64,000 nt of DNA from Desulfuribacillus alkaliarsenatis (GTDB taxonomy: Bacteria; Bacillota; Bacilli; Desulfuribacillales; Desulfuribacillaceae): the NCBI RefSeq assembly GCF_001730225.1, contig NZ_MIJE01000031.1:124001-188000 (forward strand), in the 5' to 3' direction. The position numbers were made by a program, and so were the translations under genes. How positions within the stretch are numbered: position 1 is the first letter of the stretch; each line of letters starts with the position of its first letter. Below the pieces are notes generated by a model. It made no database searches and had not been told where the DNA came from. It saw only the letters and a list, made by a program, of their open reading frames with translations. Below, in pieces: positions 1 to 9,449 of this stretch.

Positions 1-876
1 TTCATTATATATCGTTATACGAGAGTTAAGTATTAGTATTTTGTTGGGATTGATTTTAATATATTTAGCAAGATATAATAATTCCGTTTCCTGCGAGTCT
101 TTCATATTGAAGTAATGTTGGCCAAAACAATCATCCAATAATACTACTTCTTTACACTCAGCAGCTGCTGACAGTGATTTTTTCAAATCCGAAATACTGC
201 CATTCGTTGTATATCGTATTCTATATCCTTGAGTAGCAAAATACAGAACTAGCATTTTAGATGTTATTGTCTTCCCTACACCTGGGGCGCCTATCATCAT
301 TATTATTCGATTTTTTTCTAAACAGTCCAAGCATTCATCATATGCAGTAGTCTGAACAAAAAAATTACTTTCTTCGTTAATATCACTAAATAAAACTTCA
401 CAGTCTATAAATATGTTCTGATTATATATTTCTGATAAAATGTTTGAAGCATATAGCCAAAGTTTATAATGCTTTCTAACAATTTCATTATTTTCTGGTT
501 TCGATAAGAATTCATCAATTTCTTTTAATGTTATGATATTTCTATCCGAGTCCATATAATCAGAAAACATATGAAATATTTCGCGCACATTGGGACTCGT
601 TAGGTTTATACCGCAGCATAGGTAATAGTGTTTGGGGTTAAGCTTTTTCACTTTTTCTATTTCTTTTTTCAATGTGTTTCTTAAGTCCGAATATTTACTA
701 TTGATATAATGCTTCACTTGGACAATTATATTATGTGTTACGCAATTATCTGTTAAATCAATACCCCCATCACGCCCTGGGGCAAATATTCTTAACTGGG
801 TATGTAATTTCTTTTCCATTATGTCTTTACACAATTCCTCAAATTCAACATCATTTAGATTATGGTAATTGTACAC
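1..876 (-). CDS. Mrr-like nuclease fused to STAND-type (nSTAND3-like) NTPase, 3' end cut by window
   Basis: The frame is open from a GTG start to the window edge (292 codons seen, C-terminus missing). GGAGG lies 8 bases before the GTG, which decides the start. The N-terminus (residues 10-60) has the pattern of an Mrr-type PD-(D/E)XK nuclease: GRDGGID with Asp40, then QVK with Lys55. After a linker comes a P-loop NTPase with Walker A GAPGVGKT (196-203) and Walker B LLDDCFGQ (246-253); the DDxxGQ form is typical of nSTAND3 domains. Known proteins of this build sense phage or stress through a C-terminal repeat region and then cleave DNA; here that sensor part is outside the window. The helicase gene upstream on the same strand suggests a defence locus. 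Nuclease-NTPase architecture is fairly sure; the defence role is inferred. Confidence 0.75.
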   Translation of the reverse strand, partial: MYNYHNLNDVEFEELCKDIMEKKLHTQLRIFAPGRDGGIDLTDNCVTHNIIVQVKHYINSKYSDLRNTLKKEIEKVKKLNPKHYYLCCGINLTSPNVREIFHMFSDYMDSDRNIITLKEIDEFLSKPENNEIVRKHYKLWLYASNILSEIYNQNIFIDCEVLFSDINEESNFFVQTTAYDECLDCLEKNRIIMMIGAPGVGKTITSKMLVLYFATQGYRIRYTTNGSISDLKKSLSAAAECKEVVLLDDCFGQHYFNMKDSQETELLYLAKYIKINPNKILILNSRITIYNE

Positions 877-1019
877 TGAAATTACCTCCTTAATACCCAG
901 TAAGATTAAAAACTAATATTTACTTAAATGTAATTTACAATATGTGCAACTATTCCACACCCAAAGCCTTAAACACAGCATCCTCTGGATTTTGATAATA
1001 ATATAAACCCTAACTAGTG

Positions 1020-1126
1020 GATAAGTTTGATGCTTTTTCTATAAAAAGATTTTTTTACCTACAAATGTAAATCTGTAGGTTTATTATCACTTGAGGAATT
1101 TATTTCAGATTCTAACCAAACTTATC
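1020..1126. repeat. Nested inverted repeat in the gap between nuclease-NTPase and helicase genes
   Basis: The 275-base gap 877-1151 holds no gene. It contains outer arms GATAAGTTTG (1020-1029) and CAAACTTATC (1117-1126), perfect over 10 bp, enclosing a hairpin ACCTACA (1057-1063) / TGTAGGT (1074-1080). The hairpin is not followed by a clean U-tract on either strand, so it is not an obvious terminator. It could be a structured RNA at the 3' end of the helicase transcript or a small mobile-element remnant. Confidence 0.45.
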
Positions 1127-1151
1127 AAGTATTTAGCTATTTACCACTCTA

Positions 1152-4109
1152 TCAATCTTTTAATTCATTACCCTTAATATAATATTTCAACAGCCCACTT
1201 GCGCTACTTTTATTATCTTTCAAACACTCAGTATCACCAAATATCCAGAAATGGTCTTTGGCACGTGAAACGGCGACATTCATTAGACTTTTATTGTTAT
1301 CGATGAAAAAACACCCGTCCAACTCCCCGTATACAGTTGACATAATTATGATTTTCTTTTCCCCACCTTGGAAAGTATGGACAGTTCCAATTTCGATATG
1401 TTTTGCATGCTTTGCTAAATGATTTTTAACCTCGGCTTGTAGACAATGAACTTGGGCTTTAAACGGAGTAATAATTCCTACTAGGTTTTTTAAATCATTT
1501 TCATTATACGCTGTTTTCAAAGCTTCAAAATTCTCCATTAACCAAATTGCAATTTCTTTTGCTTCCTCTCGATTGTATCTACTACTACCTTTTTTACTTG
1601 ATTGTTTGGAATCTATTTGTCTAAAGCCCATTTGAGGTAGCGCTTTAATAGCCGCTTTTTCATCTTGTCTCCCCGAGCCTCTTTTAGGTTCTAGTCTTCC
1701 TTTATATACCAACTGATTACAATACGCTATTATCTCATCATAGCAACGACGATGTTCACTTAAAAAAAGTCCTTTTTCTCCGTATTTTTCGTATTTGCAC
1801 GATGATGCTGCGACCTGCATAACACTGGAACTGGAGCTATTTAGTCCCGTCACATCAAGAAGTTCGAATTCACTTTCTTTTTGAATAACGCGATTTGATA
1901 TAGCTAGCGCTTTATCTAATGCTCGATTGACGCTCCATACTGGTTCAATCTGGTTTATATCACCAACAACCACTGCTTTCTTAGCCAATGAAAAGGAACA
2001 TGCTGCAATTTCTGGAGATACTTGGCCCGCTTCATCTACGATCAACAGGTCGATAAAATTATACATATAGAAACTCTTTTGGTCTCCATAAGCTTGAAAT
2101 TGACTTGGCAGTACGAAAAACGTCATGACTAGACAAGGAGTTATCATAGATAGTCTTGTGTAAAACTGTTGCAGCACATTCTCATAATTCTTGCCTTTTT
2201 GCTTTTCTGTTAAAGCATATTCACCGTTAACCCATCTGCATTCAAAATAGTGAACCGCAAGCCAAAACTCCGTATATCTTATACTAGTATCGAGCAAATG
2301 ATTTATTGTATTTAAGTCCAGCTTATATTTATTCACATCATTCGCATGTACTATTACCTTATGTCTATTTAAAGTTTCTATTTCTCTATCGTATTTGTCT
2401 TTAACACTAATAAGCCTATCTCTTTTCTCTTTTGTTAAAGATAGTTTTTTCAATTTAGCAGTTATCAACTGGCTATAACGCTCTAAAATTTGTTCGAAGT
2501 CCATATTTTCCGTAATATAATCTTGCTCTTGTTCATTAATATGAAGACGAAATTCCAATTCTATTTTCTTAGAAAACATTCTTATGAATTTTAAGATTCT
2601 ATAGATAAAGGGAATCTTATAGTAACATTTTTTCCATTCATCAACTCGTTGTCGATAACTAGATATTTCAGCTCTTAGTGCTTCTGTCTTTTCTTCTAAT
2701 TGTATTATATATTTATCAATTGGTTGTCCATTTAACTGAAATCTATCGGCTTCTTGAACGATATATAGTAATGACTTTTTACAATTATCAAGTGTAACCA
2801 GTTCTTCATGGAGCCTATTTTGACATGCATAAACATCATTGAAATCACTATCAAAATACTCACTGCATTCCTTTATTAGATTAACTTTTGAGTTTGTTAG
2901 ATTCCCCTCATTATCTACATTTTCTACGAAATATTCACCTTTCTGATTGGTAAATTGGTAATTATTATTTATTCCCTTCTTCGCTTGGGATACAGAGGGG
3001 AAATAGGTTGCAAAACTGTCCACGTTAGTAATCCATCTGTTTTCCAGATTAAACATTCCAGTATTATCTATCTTTCCAAAAGAATCTATTATGTTCGTAA
3101 CTGCCTGATTATTCGTTGATGTAGCGACTATTATTGGCGGTTTATCTTTATTTATAGCTCTTTTTACGAACATATCGGCAACTATTGATTGTAGTAACGT
3201 CGTTTTCCCTGTCCCTGGTGGGCCATTAATTGCTAGTATTTCGCCTTCTTCCATGATGTTAAAATGGTTTATGGCTTCTCTCTGTGAGCACGACAAAGGA
3301 TATTCCCCACCCATTTGACCAACATGCAATTTCATAGCTTCTATATCATCGTTAATTAGTGGTACTGTTTCTTCTAACTTGGTTAACATAAACTTTTCAT
3401 AAAGCTTTTTTTCACTGTGATTGTTGGATATATGATTGTACAATTTCATGATATGGTATGTTGAATTTATCGACTTATCAATGAAGATATATACGTTTTT
3501 ATCGAGTTCAAGATTTGATTCCTGAGTATCTAGACTGCGCACTTCATTATTCTCAAAAGCTGATTCAGCAACAAATTCATATAATTTTTTTGTAAACACG
3601 ATATAGCTTTTCCATGAATTAATTTTGCTGATTTCAGCTACATGATTACTCATAAACGAATCTACACTCTCTGCTTTACCTATTGCTAATTTAGGTTCAA
3701 TCATTGGTTCTAAATACTCTCTCGGAAACCATGGTAGCTTTTTGTCACTCACATTACATGATAATTTCCCATCATGATTCAAAATAGCAGGAATAAAATA
3801 TATGCCAGTAAGTTCTTCTATTTCATCCTTTGCTTTTTCATTAGCCTCAAAGATTGTTTTTATAGTTTTGGCACAAAGTATAATGTTTAGGTGTGATTTT
3901 TCATTAGGGACTTTTTTTCCGTTAGCTTCTTCTTTTTTGTTTATATCTTGAAAAATAGTAGCGCATATAGGAGAATCTATTTCCCCTTCTATTAATGATT
4001 CCATATTAGTCTGATAAAAATCATCAATTTTAAAGTCGATTCCTATGTTCGCTTGTGCAGCTACAGCGCTACGGAAATATTTTGTCATCATATCTGTTGT
4101 ATTGACCAT
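1152..4109 (-). CDS. Superfamily 1 (Upf1/DNA2/NAM7-like) helicase, 985 aa
   Basis: A large ATP-dependent nucleic-acid helicase. A Q-type motif (CSQREAI, about 274-280) precedes Walker A GPPGTGKT (296-303). The Walker B variant LLIVDEAGQ is typical of SF1B Upf1-like enzymes, and the C-terminal part shows motif V (GTVHTFQGGE) and motif VI (NVAVSRAKDHFWIFGD). Between motifs I and II lies a long, charged, coiled-coil-like insertion (about 400-600), and the first 280 residues are not recognised. AGGAG lies 8 bases before the ATG. Proteins of this size and shape occur as stand-alone or partner genes in defence islands, and here the next gene on the strand is a nuclease-STAND protein. Substrate (DNA or RNA) cannot be told. 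Helicase assignment is strong; the link to defence is inference. Confidence 0.85.
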   Translation of the reverse strand: MVNTTDMMTKYFRSAVAAQANIGIDFKIDDFYQTNMESLIEGEIDSPICATIFQDINKKEEANGKKVPNEKSHLNIILCAKTIKTIFEANEKAKDEIEELTGIYFIPAILNHDGKLSCNVSDKKLPWFPREYLEPMIEPKLAIGKAESVDSFMSNHVAEISKINSWKSYIVFTKKLYEFVAESAFENNEVRSLDTQESNLELDKNVYIFIDKSINSTYHIMKLYNHISNNHSEKKLYEKFMLTKLEETVPLINDDIEAMKLHVGQMGGEYPLSCSQREAINHFNIMEEGEILAINGPPGTGKTTLLQSIVADMFVKRAINKDKPPIIVATSTNNQAVTNIIDSFGKIDNTGMFNLENRWITNVDSFATYFPSVSQAKKGINNNYQFTNQKGEYFVENVDNEGNLTNSKVNLIKECSEYFDSDFNDVYACQNRLHEELVTLDNCKKSLLYIVQEADRFQLNGQPIDKYIIQLEEKTEALRAEISSYRQRVDEWKKCYYKIPFIYRILKFIRMFSKKIELEFRLHINEQEQDYITENMDFEQILERYSQLITAKLKKLSLTKEKRDRLISVKDKYDREIETLNRHKVIVHANDVNKYKLDLNTINHLLDTSIRYTEFWLAVHYFECRWVNGEYALTEKQKGKNYENVLQQFYTRLSMITPCLVMTFFVLPSQFQAYGDQKSFYMYNFIDLLIVDEAGQVSPEIAACSFSLAKKAVVVGDINQIEPVWSVNRALDKALAISNRVIQKESEFELLDVTGLNSSSSSVMQVAASSCKYEKYGEKGLFLSEHRRCYDEIIAYCNQLVYKGRLEPKRGSGRQDEKAAIKALPQMGFRQIDSKQSSKKGSSRYNREEAKEIAIWLMENFEALKTAYNENDLKNLVGIITPFKAQVHCLQAEVKNHLAKHAKHIEIGTVHTFQGGEKKIIIMSTVYGELDGCFFIDNNKSLMNVAVSRAKDHFWIFGDTECLKDNKSSASGLLKYYIKGNELKD

Positions 4110-4352
4110 GCTACTCTCCTATTCACCTGGATTTCTATGAGATTAAACCAAGTTCCCTCTTAACTTTTCTGGCTCTTCTTGGCTTAGTTGATGGTCGCCA
4201 TGGTTTTTACCTCCAAATATGTCTTTCTTTATGTATATTCGCCACAAATTCCATAAATCCTACTAGGTGGTTAATCTTGCTATTCAATGCTCTCTGTTTT
4301 GCTGTGATTTTTTGATTTTTGAAACATTCCCCAGGTAAAATCCGTATATAGC

Positions 4353-4379
4353 ATTGATAGCAACATACATACTATCAAT
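4353..4379. promoter_or_regulatory. Inverted repeat upstream of the stalk-domain gene, operator candidate
   Basis: ATTGATAG (4353-4360) and CTATCAAT (4372-4379) form a perfect 8-bp inverted repeat with an 11-base centre, about 12 bases before the GGAGG of the next gene, where a repressor could block transcription or translation. The rest of the 295-base gap (4110-4404) shows no gene. On the minus strand a reading frame without a start is open from about 4380 to a TAA at 4207-4209; it looks weakly protein-like (residues GECFKNQKITAKQRALNSK) but I do not recognise it. Confidence 0.4.
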
Positions 4380-4404
4380 ACATAACTTACGGAGGTTTTA
4401 AATT

Positions 4405-5466
4405 ATGAAAAAGAAAACATTTATCACAGCGACCTTAACTGCAATGTTGGCAGTAAGCTCGCCACTATATGCAGGGGCTACACTTACTCAAATAGCGTTG
4501 CCAATCTCACAACCAAGCACTGAAAATACAGAACAGCAACAAATATCAATATCTCATATTTACGAGACTAAAGCTGAGGCGCTAGCTATTAATATTGATG
4601 GCGAACAAATTATTAGCTTACTAGTAAAAGAGCTAGGTAACTATGAAAGTGAAATTCTGTTCAAAGTATTTGAGGATACAATCTTTGTCGACAATGAACA
4701 AGGAATTCCTGCTAATCCAAGGGAAATATCTGAAGGTGACATAATATATATCTATGGTTCATCAGCAATGACGCGCAGTCTGCCACCGCAATCAAATACC
4801 TTTGTTGTGTTAACAAACCTAGATAAGAAGTCGCCTGCTCGTTTCATTGAAGCAAAAGAAGTGACTATTGATGACAAAGGCAATGCTTTTGTCATTGATG
4901 CAGCTGGCAATTACAACATTCATATCGAAGACGAGACTCCTATTATACCTTATAAAACCCGCCAATTCGTACATATCTCTGATATCGTTAATGACAGTAG
5001 GATTCTTGTATGGTCAGAGATTATGGCTTTGAGTCATCCTGCTATGGTTCCTGCAAATAAAGTTATGCTGTTGCCAGATAAGTCCGAAGCACAGGAAGTT
5101 CTCACAGACTCAATTATTATATCCACTAAAGCTGGAGTGTTTTCAATTAACGGGCAGGAAGTTCATCCTTTAACTGGCGAAACTATGTTTAAAAATGACG
5201 ATGGTGTCTTAATGGTGCCAGTGCGCTCGATTGCTGAGAGCTTTGGATTTGATGTGGAATGGAAGCAAGAAAGCCTTAGTGTAAGTCTGTTTCGCGGTGC
5301 TCAGACTGGTACACTAACAATCGACAGTAAAAGCTATGGCAAACAGAAAATGCTCGTACATCTTGATACCGCACCATTGATTGTCAATAATCGGACGCAT
5401 GTGCCTGTTGATTTTTTACGCGAAGTATTAAATGTTGATGTTACAATTAACGATAGTGAGGTGTAG
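4405..5466 (+). CDS. Secreted protein with copper-amine-oxidase-type stalk domain
   Basis: The product has 353 residues and begins with a clear signal peptide (MKKKTFITA..., hydrophobic to about residue 24, AGA cleavage region). The middle (about 50-230) is not recognised. The C-terminal 115 residues match the copper amine oxidase N-terminal (stalk) domain family: an INGQEV-type strand, MVPVRSIAESFGFDVEW, then TIDSKSYGKQ and VNNRTHVPVDFLREVL. This domain is common in surface and secreted proteins of sporeformers and has no catalytic role. GGAGG lies 9 bases before the ATG. It stands alone, with its own upstream inverted repeat. Partner and function are unknown. Confidence 0.8.
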   Translation: MKKKTFITATLTAMLAVSSPLYAGATLTQIALPISQPSTENTEQQQISISHIYETKAEALAINIDGEQIISLLVKELGNYESEILFKVFEDTIFVDNEQGIPANPREISEGDIIYIYGSSAMTRSLPPQSNTFVVLTNLDKKSPARFIEAKEVTIDDKGNAFVIDAAGNYNIHIEDETPIIPYKTRQFVHISDIVNDSRILVWSEIMALSHPAMVPANKVMLLPDKSEAQEVLTDSIIISTKAGVFSINGQEVHPLTGETMFKNDDGVLMVPVRSIAESFGFDVEWKQESLSVSLFRGAQTGTLTIDSKSYGKQKMLVHLDTAPLIVNNRTHVPVDFLREVLNVDVTINDSEV

Positions 5467-5482
5467 TACTAACCCCCATGTA

Positions 5483-5491
5483 TGTTATAAT
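5483..5491 (+). promoter_or_regulatory. Extended -10 promoter for tig
   Basis: TG-T-TATAAT (TG at 5483-5484, TATAAT at 5486-5491) is a consensus extended -10 element about 70 bases before the tig ATG. No good -35 is visible, which fits extended -10 promoters. It starts just after the stop of the preceding gene, so tig need not depend on read-through. Confidence 0.6.
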
Positions 5492-5562
5492 GGTGAAGAT
5501 TTAAAGGTTCAAAATAAGTACATACTGAAGTTGTGTGCAAATTATTAGGGGGACATAATTCA

Positions 5563-6789
5563 ATGGGTGTTAAGTTAGAAAAAATAGGACCAAACAGAGT
5601 GAAGTTGGAGATTGAGGCTAGTGCAGAGCTAGTCAATAAAGGTTTAGACTTCGCCCTCACCAAAGGGATCGGAGAAGACGCATTGCTCAATGAAGCACTT
5701 AATCATATTATACCTGAAGTATATGAAGCTGCAGTGCAAGAAACTGGTATTACTCCAATATCGAAAGCAGACATATTCATTATTGAAGCTGCTAAGGATC
5801 AGCCTTTACGTTTTTCTGCTGAGGTATTTATTAAGCCTGAAATTAAACTTGGAAAATATAAAGGTCTAGAGACAACAAAAGATAAGGCATTAACAGTAAC
5901 AGACGCTGAAATTGAGAAAGAGTTATTAAGATATAGACAAGGTAATGCAAAGACTGAAGTGGTTGAAGATGGAGAAGTCCTAACAGGCGATATTGTTAAA
6001 ATAGACTTTGAAGGCTTTAAAGACGGGGTCGCATTTGCTGGCGGATCTTCTGAAAACTATTCATTAGAGATTGGTTCTGGGAGTTTTATTCCTGGTTTTG
6101 AGGAACAGGTTATAGGAATGAAGCTGAACGAAGAGAAGGATATTGAGGTTGTTTTTCCAGAAAACTATCATGCTGAGGACTTAGCTGGTGCACCTGTTAC
6201 TTTCAAGGTGAGAGTGAATGAAATTACACGCAAACAGATTGCTGAACTCGATGATGAATTCGCAAAAACTATTAGTGATTTCAACACAATAGCTGAATTA
6301 AAAGAAGACGTTAGAAAAGTATTATTGGCAAGAAAAGAAGCTACTGCGAATAAGTACAAGCGAGAACAACTCGTTAAACAAGCAGTGAATAATGCTACTT
6401 TCGAACTCGATGAACAGATGATTGATGCAGAAGTTAAAAGAATGGTTCGCGACTTCGAAAACCAAGCAAAAGCTCATGGCACTACACTTGAGGGCTATCT
6501 TGAACAAACGAATCAGACCTTAGAAAGTTTTGAGACACAATTTAGAGACGAAGCTCAGAATCGACTTGAATCTCATCTTGTATTGCAAGAGATAGCAAGT
6601 GTAGAAAATATAGAAGTTACAGAAGACGAGATAAACAATGAAGTGCTCGTGATTGCTAAAACATATAATAAACAACCTGAGGAAATTCAAGCATTACTTG
6701 AAAACAAAGACAATGCCAATTCTCTGAAAAGCGAATTAGCTATGCGTAAAGCCGAAGCGCTTCTCGTTGAACATAGTGAAAGCAAATAA
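5563..6789 (+). CDS. tig: Trigger factor (ribosome-associated chaperone and prolyl isomerase)
   Basis: Trigger factor docks at the ribosome exit tunnel and shields nascent chains. The product has 408 residues, slightly short of the usual 425-430. Domain order is normal: N-terminal ribosome-binding domain (VKLEKIGPNRVKLEIEASAE, with a variant signature near residue 40), an FKBP-type isomerase domain (about 150-235, GDIVKIDFEGFKDG and GSFIPGFEEQVIGM), and a long helical C-terminal domain. The ATG at 5563 is preferred over an upstream GTG at 5533 because AGGGGGA sits about 10 bases before it and the family N-terminus begins there. The gene is not followed by clpP or clpX, as it commonly is in Bacillota, but by a terminator and an opposing kinase gene. 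Confidence 0.95.
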   Translation: MGVKLEKIGPNRVKLEIEASAELVNKGLDFALTKGIGEDALLNEALNHIIPEVYEAAVQETGITPISKADIFIIEAAKDQPLRFSAEVFIKPEIKLGKYKGLETTKDKALTVTDAEIEKELLRYRQGNAKTEVVEDGEVLTGDIVKIDFEGFKDGVAFAGGSSENYSLEIGSGSFIPGFEEQVIGMKLNEEKDIEVVFPENYHAEDLAGAPVTFKVRVNEITRKQIAELDDEFAKTISDFNTIAELKEDVRKVLLARKEATANKYKREQLVKQAVNNATFELDEQMIDAEVKRMVRDFENQAKAHGTTLEGYLEQTNQTLESFETQFRDEAQNRLESHLVLQEIASVENIEVTEDEINNEVLVIAKTYNKQPEEIQALLENKDNANSLKSELAMRKAEALLVEHSESK

Positions 6790-6814
6790 AAAAATCCCCT
6801 TCTGGGGATTTTTT
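6790..6814. terminator. Bidirectional terminator between tig and histidine kinase
   Basis: The stem AAAAATCCCC / GGGGATTTTTT with a TTCT loop has A- and T-runs on both sides. It can end tig (plus) and the convergent hybrid kinase gene (minus). Confidence 0.9.
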
Positions 6815-6839
6815 ATATAAGCCTCAAGGTCGTCTCTAA

Positions 6840-9299
6840 TTACCTTGGTGGCAAGTTTTTCTTTATTATTTGATAAACTTGTTCCCGTACAAATGGCTTG
6901 GAGATATAGTCGTTCATACCAATCTCTAAGCATTTTTCTTTATCTCCTTCCATGACGTTAGCTGTCATGGCGATGATTGGAATAAGAGCTAGTTCTGGCT
7001 TTGAAGTACTAAGCCTTCTTATCCGTTTCGTTGTCTCTATCCCATCCATTACTGGCATTTGGATATCCATAAGAATAAGATCAAAGCTTTCTGTCTCTAG
7101 CATATCAAGTGCTTGTTTCCCATTTTCTGCAATAGACACCTGCCAGCCCATTTTTTCTAAGACGACTTTCGCTAATCGTTGATTCATTTTCTTGTCTTCC
7201 ACTAAGAGGATTGATGCTGGCTGCTCATTATATTGTAAATCTGGGTCCTGAGTCTTCTGAACATCTGTGCCTTGACTAGACTTGATATTTAAATCAGATT
7301 CTGGCGCAGTTGTCTTCTGAAATTCGAGCGTAAAGTAGAAGGTACTCCCCTGGCCTACTTCAGTTATGACTTCAATCTGCCCACCCATCATATTAATGAG
7401 TTTTTGCGATATGGCTAGTCCAAGACCTGTTCCTTCATATTTCCTCGCTAAGGAGCTATCCACCTGACTAAAGCTTTGGAACAGGTTGTCTATTTTATTA
7501 GCAGGGATTCCAATGCCTGTGTCTTGAACACTAATTTTTATTCTAGCATTTTGATTATCTTGCTCCAAAATTTCAGTAGAAACGGTAATGCTTCCCTGGT
7601 CAGTAAACTTAATTGCGTTGCCAATCAAGTTAATTAGTACCTGCTGCAAGCGAGCTTTGTCCCCTATGAGCCACTCTGGTATTTGTTGATCATGTATTGT
7701 GATGACCTCGATATTATATTCTCTAATCGTAAAGGAATGTATCTTAACCACCTGATCAATAGCTGCTTGCAGCGAAAACGGTGCTTTGTTTAACGTCAGA
7801 CGTCCCGCTTCCATCTTCGAGTAGTCTAAGATTTGATTGATTACGCTAAGTAACATCTTTGCTGATTCGTTAACCATTGTGACATATTCCCGATTTTCTG
7901 ATTTTAAGTCTGATTCCAGTACGAGCTCTGACATACCAATAATAACATTCATCGGCGAACGAATTTCATGACTCATGTTAGCTAAGAATTCAGATTTAGC
8001 TTCTAGTGCATTTTGTAACTCAGCTGTTCGATTCTGAACTTCACTTTCTAGATGGGATACTAATCCTGTTAATTGTATGCCCATGAGGTTGAATGATTTG
8101 GTTAATTCAGCAATTTCGTCGAGGCCTTCGTCTACCTTAATTTTGGAGAATTCACCATTCGCTAGTTTTTTGGCAGCTTCATTCAGTTCGATAATTGGTT
8201 TGGTTGTCCGATTAGAGAACCAAAAAGCAAATCCAATGAAAACCCCAATAAACAATGCAATCTGTAATAGCACACGACTCACCGTATAATTCATTTGTTG
8301 GAGAAAATCGTCCCCAGCTAACGCTATATATATATCCCAATTGAGTCCATACTCTTGGAATTCACCTTTGTTAATCAGGTATGTATTATCTAATATTTTC
8401 ACATATGGGCTTCTAGCATCAAAAGACTCCTCTGGCAATTGACATATATGTCGAATAATTTCACTGTTTGATTCTGCTGCCTTAATTAGCACAGAGGTGT
8501 TATCTACAACACGGAATATGCTATCCTCGGTCGATGTCGCTATAACCTTTCCGTTTTGATCAACAATAAATACACATCCATTGGTGCCAATCGGTAGCTC
8601 ACGTAAAGTCTCCCCTAACCAGGTAAGTAATAAATCAACACCAAAGACTCCTACTAGTTCATCATTATTATATATGGGCATACTTGCGGTGATTGTTGGC
8701 TCTTGAAATACAAAATGGCTGTATATGTCACTATATACTGGGCCTTTTGATTCTTTTGCTTTCATATACCAAGGTCTGACACGCGGGTCGAAATTCTCAA
8801 AACGTGCAACCAATTCTTCGCCGTCGCCTAGTTCCGATATGCTATAGTATTCGGAAGCTTGTCCTGTTTGTTGGTTGTTCCTAACAACTTCTATTTCTCC
8901 AGTGGTCATTCTTCTCGCACCATAAAATTGGCCGTCTTCTAAGCCTATAAACGTCATAGCTGCATTGGGCAAGCTCTCTAAGGCTGTAACAAAATAGCGC
9001 TCACGGGAAGTCTGCTCATGCAAAAGCAATTGCCCACGATACCAAGATTGGCTATGGGTCCTATTCAAGCGATTGGCTTCTGAAAGCTTAGAGGTTAGTT
9101 CATTATCAACAAGATCAAAGATGGTTTCTCGTAATTCAACTATAACATCATCTACTGCTTCCCGACTTCCTTGTAGAACAATCATAGTCAAAAATGAGCC
9201 CGCTAGTAAAAAGGGGGCAATAAAAGTCACAATAAATGCAGTACGAATTGATCGGAAGCGAATCTTACTACGTAACCTGTGTAAAAATAATTCTCCCAT
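6840..9299 (-). CDS. Membrane hybrid histidine kinase: double Cache, HAMP, HisKA, HATPase, receiver
   Basis: The product is an 819-residue sensor kinase. TM1 (about 20-42) and TM2 (about 340-362) flank a ~295-residue extracellular region with dCache features (RPWYMKAKESKGPVYSD, VFGVDLLLTWL), usual for binding small ligands. HAMP follows (about 363-415), then HisKA with H-box NMSHEIRSPMN (His444), an N-box NLIGNAIKFT, G-boxes DTGIGIP and GTGLGLAI, and a C-terminal receiver (about 695-815) with acceptor Asp745 in LILMDIQMP. No Hpt domain or dedicated response regulator gene lies beside it, so its phosphorelay partner is elsewhere. GGAGG lies 7 bases before the ATG. It is monocistronic and shares the downstream terminator with tig. 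The signal sensed is unknown. Confidence 0.93.
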   Translation of the reverse strand: MGELFLHRLRSKIRFRSIRTAFIVTFIAPFLLAGSFLTMIVLQGSREAVDDVIVELRETIFDLVDNELTSKLSEANRLNRTHSQSWYRGQLLLHEQTSRERYFVTALESLPNAAMTFIGLEDGQFYGARRMTTGEIEVVRNNQQTGQASEYYSISELGDGEELVARFENFDPRVRPWYMKAKESKGPVYSDIYSHFVFQEPTITASMPIYNNDELVGVFGVDLLLTWLGETLRELPIGTNGCVFIVDQNGKVIATSTEDSIFRVVDNTSVLIKAAESNSEIIRHICQLPEESFDARSPYVKILDNTYLINKGEFQEYGLNWDIYIALAGDDFLQQMNYTVSRVLLQIALFIGVFIGFAFWFSNRTTKPIIELNEAAKKLANGEFSKIKVDEGLDEIAELTKSFNLMGIQLTGLVSHLESEVQNRTAELQNALEAKSEFLANMSHEIRSPMNVIIGMSELVLESDLKSENREYVTMVNESAKMLLSVINQILDYSKMEAGRLTLNKAPFSLQAAIDQVVKIHSFTIREYNIEVITIHDQQIPEWLIGDKARLQQVLINLIGNAIKFTDQGSITVSTEILEQDNQNARIKISVQDTGIGIPANKIDNLFQSFSQVDSSLARKYEGTGLGLAISQKLINMMGGQIEVITEVGQGSTFYFTLEFQKTTAPESDLNIKSSQGTDVQKTQDPDLQYNEQPASILLVEDKKMNQRLAKVVLEKMGWQVSIAENGKQALDMLETESFDLILMDIQMPVMDGIETTKRIRRLSTSKPELALIPIIAMTANVMEGDKEKCLEIGMNDYISKPFVREQVYQIIKKNLPPR

Positions 9300-9449
9300 T
9301 GCCTACCTCCCCAAAGCCAAAGATTTCCTCATATCTAATCATAGTATCCTTTTTCTTGAAAATTCTATCAATAGTTAAATACTCCTCTTTTTCGAGAAAA
9401 TAATTAGGAAATATTCCACATGATAACTTGGTTCTACAGCCAATGATTG

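Noticed and set aside
1057-1080. Hairpin ACCTACA/TGTAGGT as the helicase terminator
   Set aside because: On the minus strand it is followed by A residues, and on the plus strand there is only TTTATT; it is described as a repeat instead.
5469-5690. Minus-strand 73-codon ORF across the tig start
   Set aside because: It overlaps the tig coding start and promoter, has no ribosome binding site and no recognisable product.
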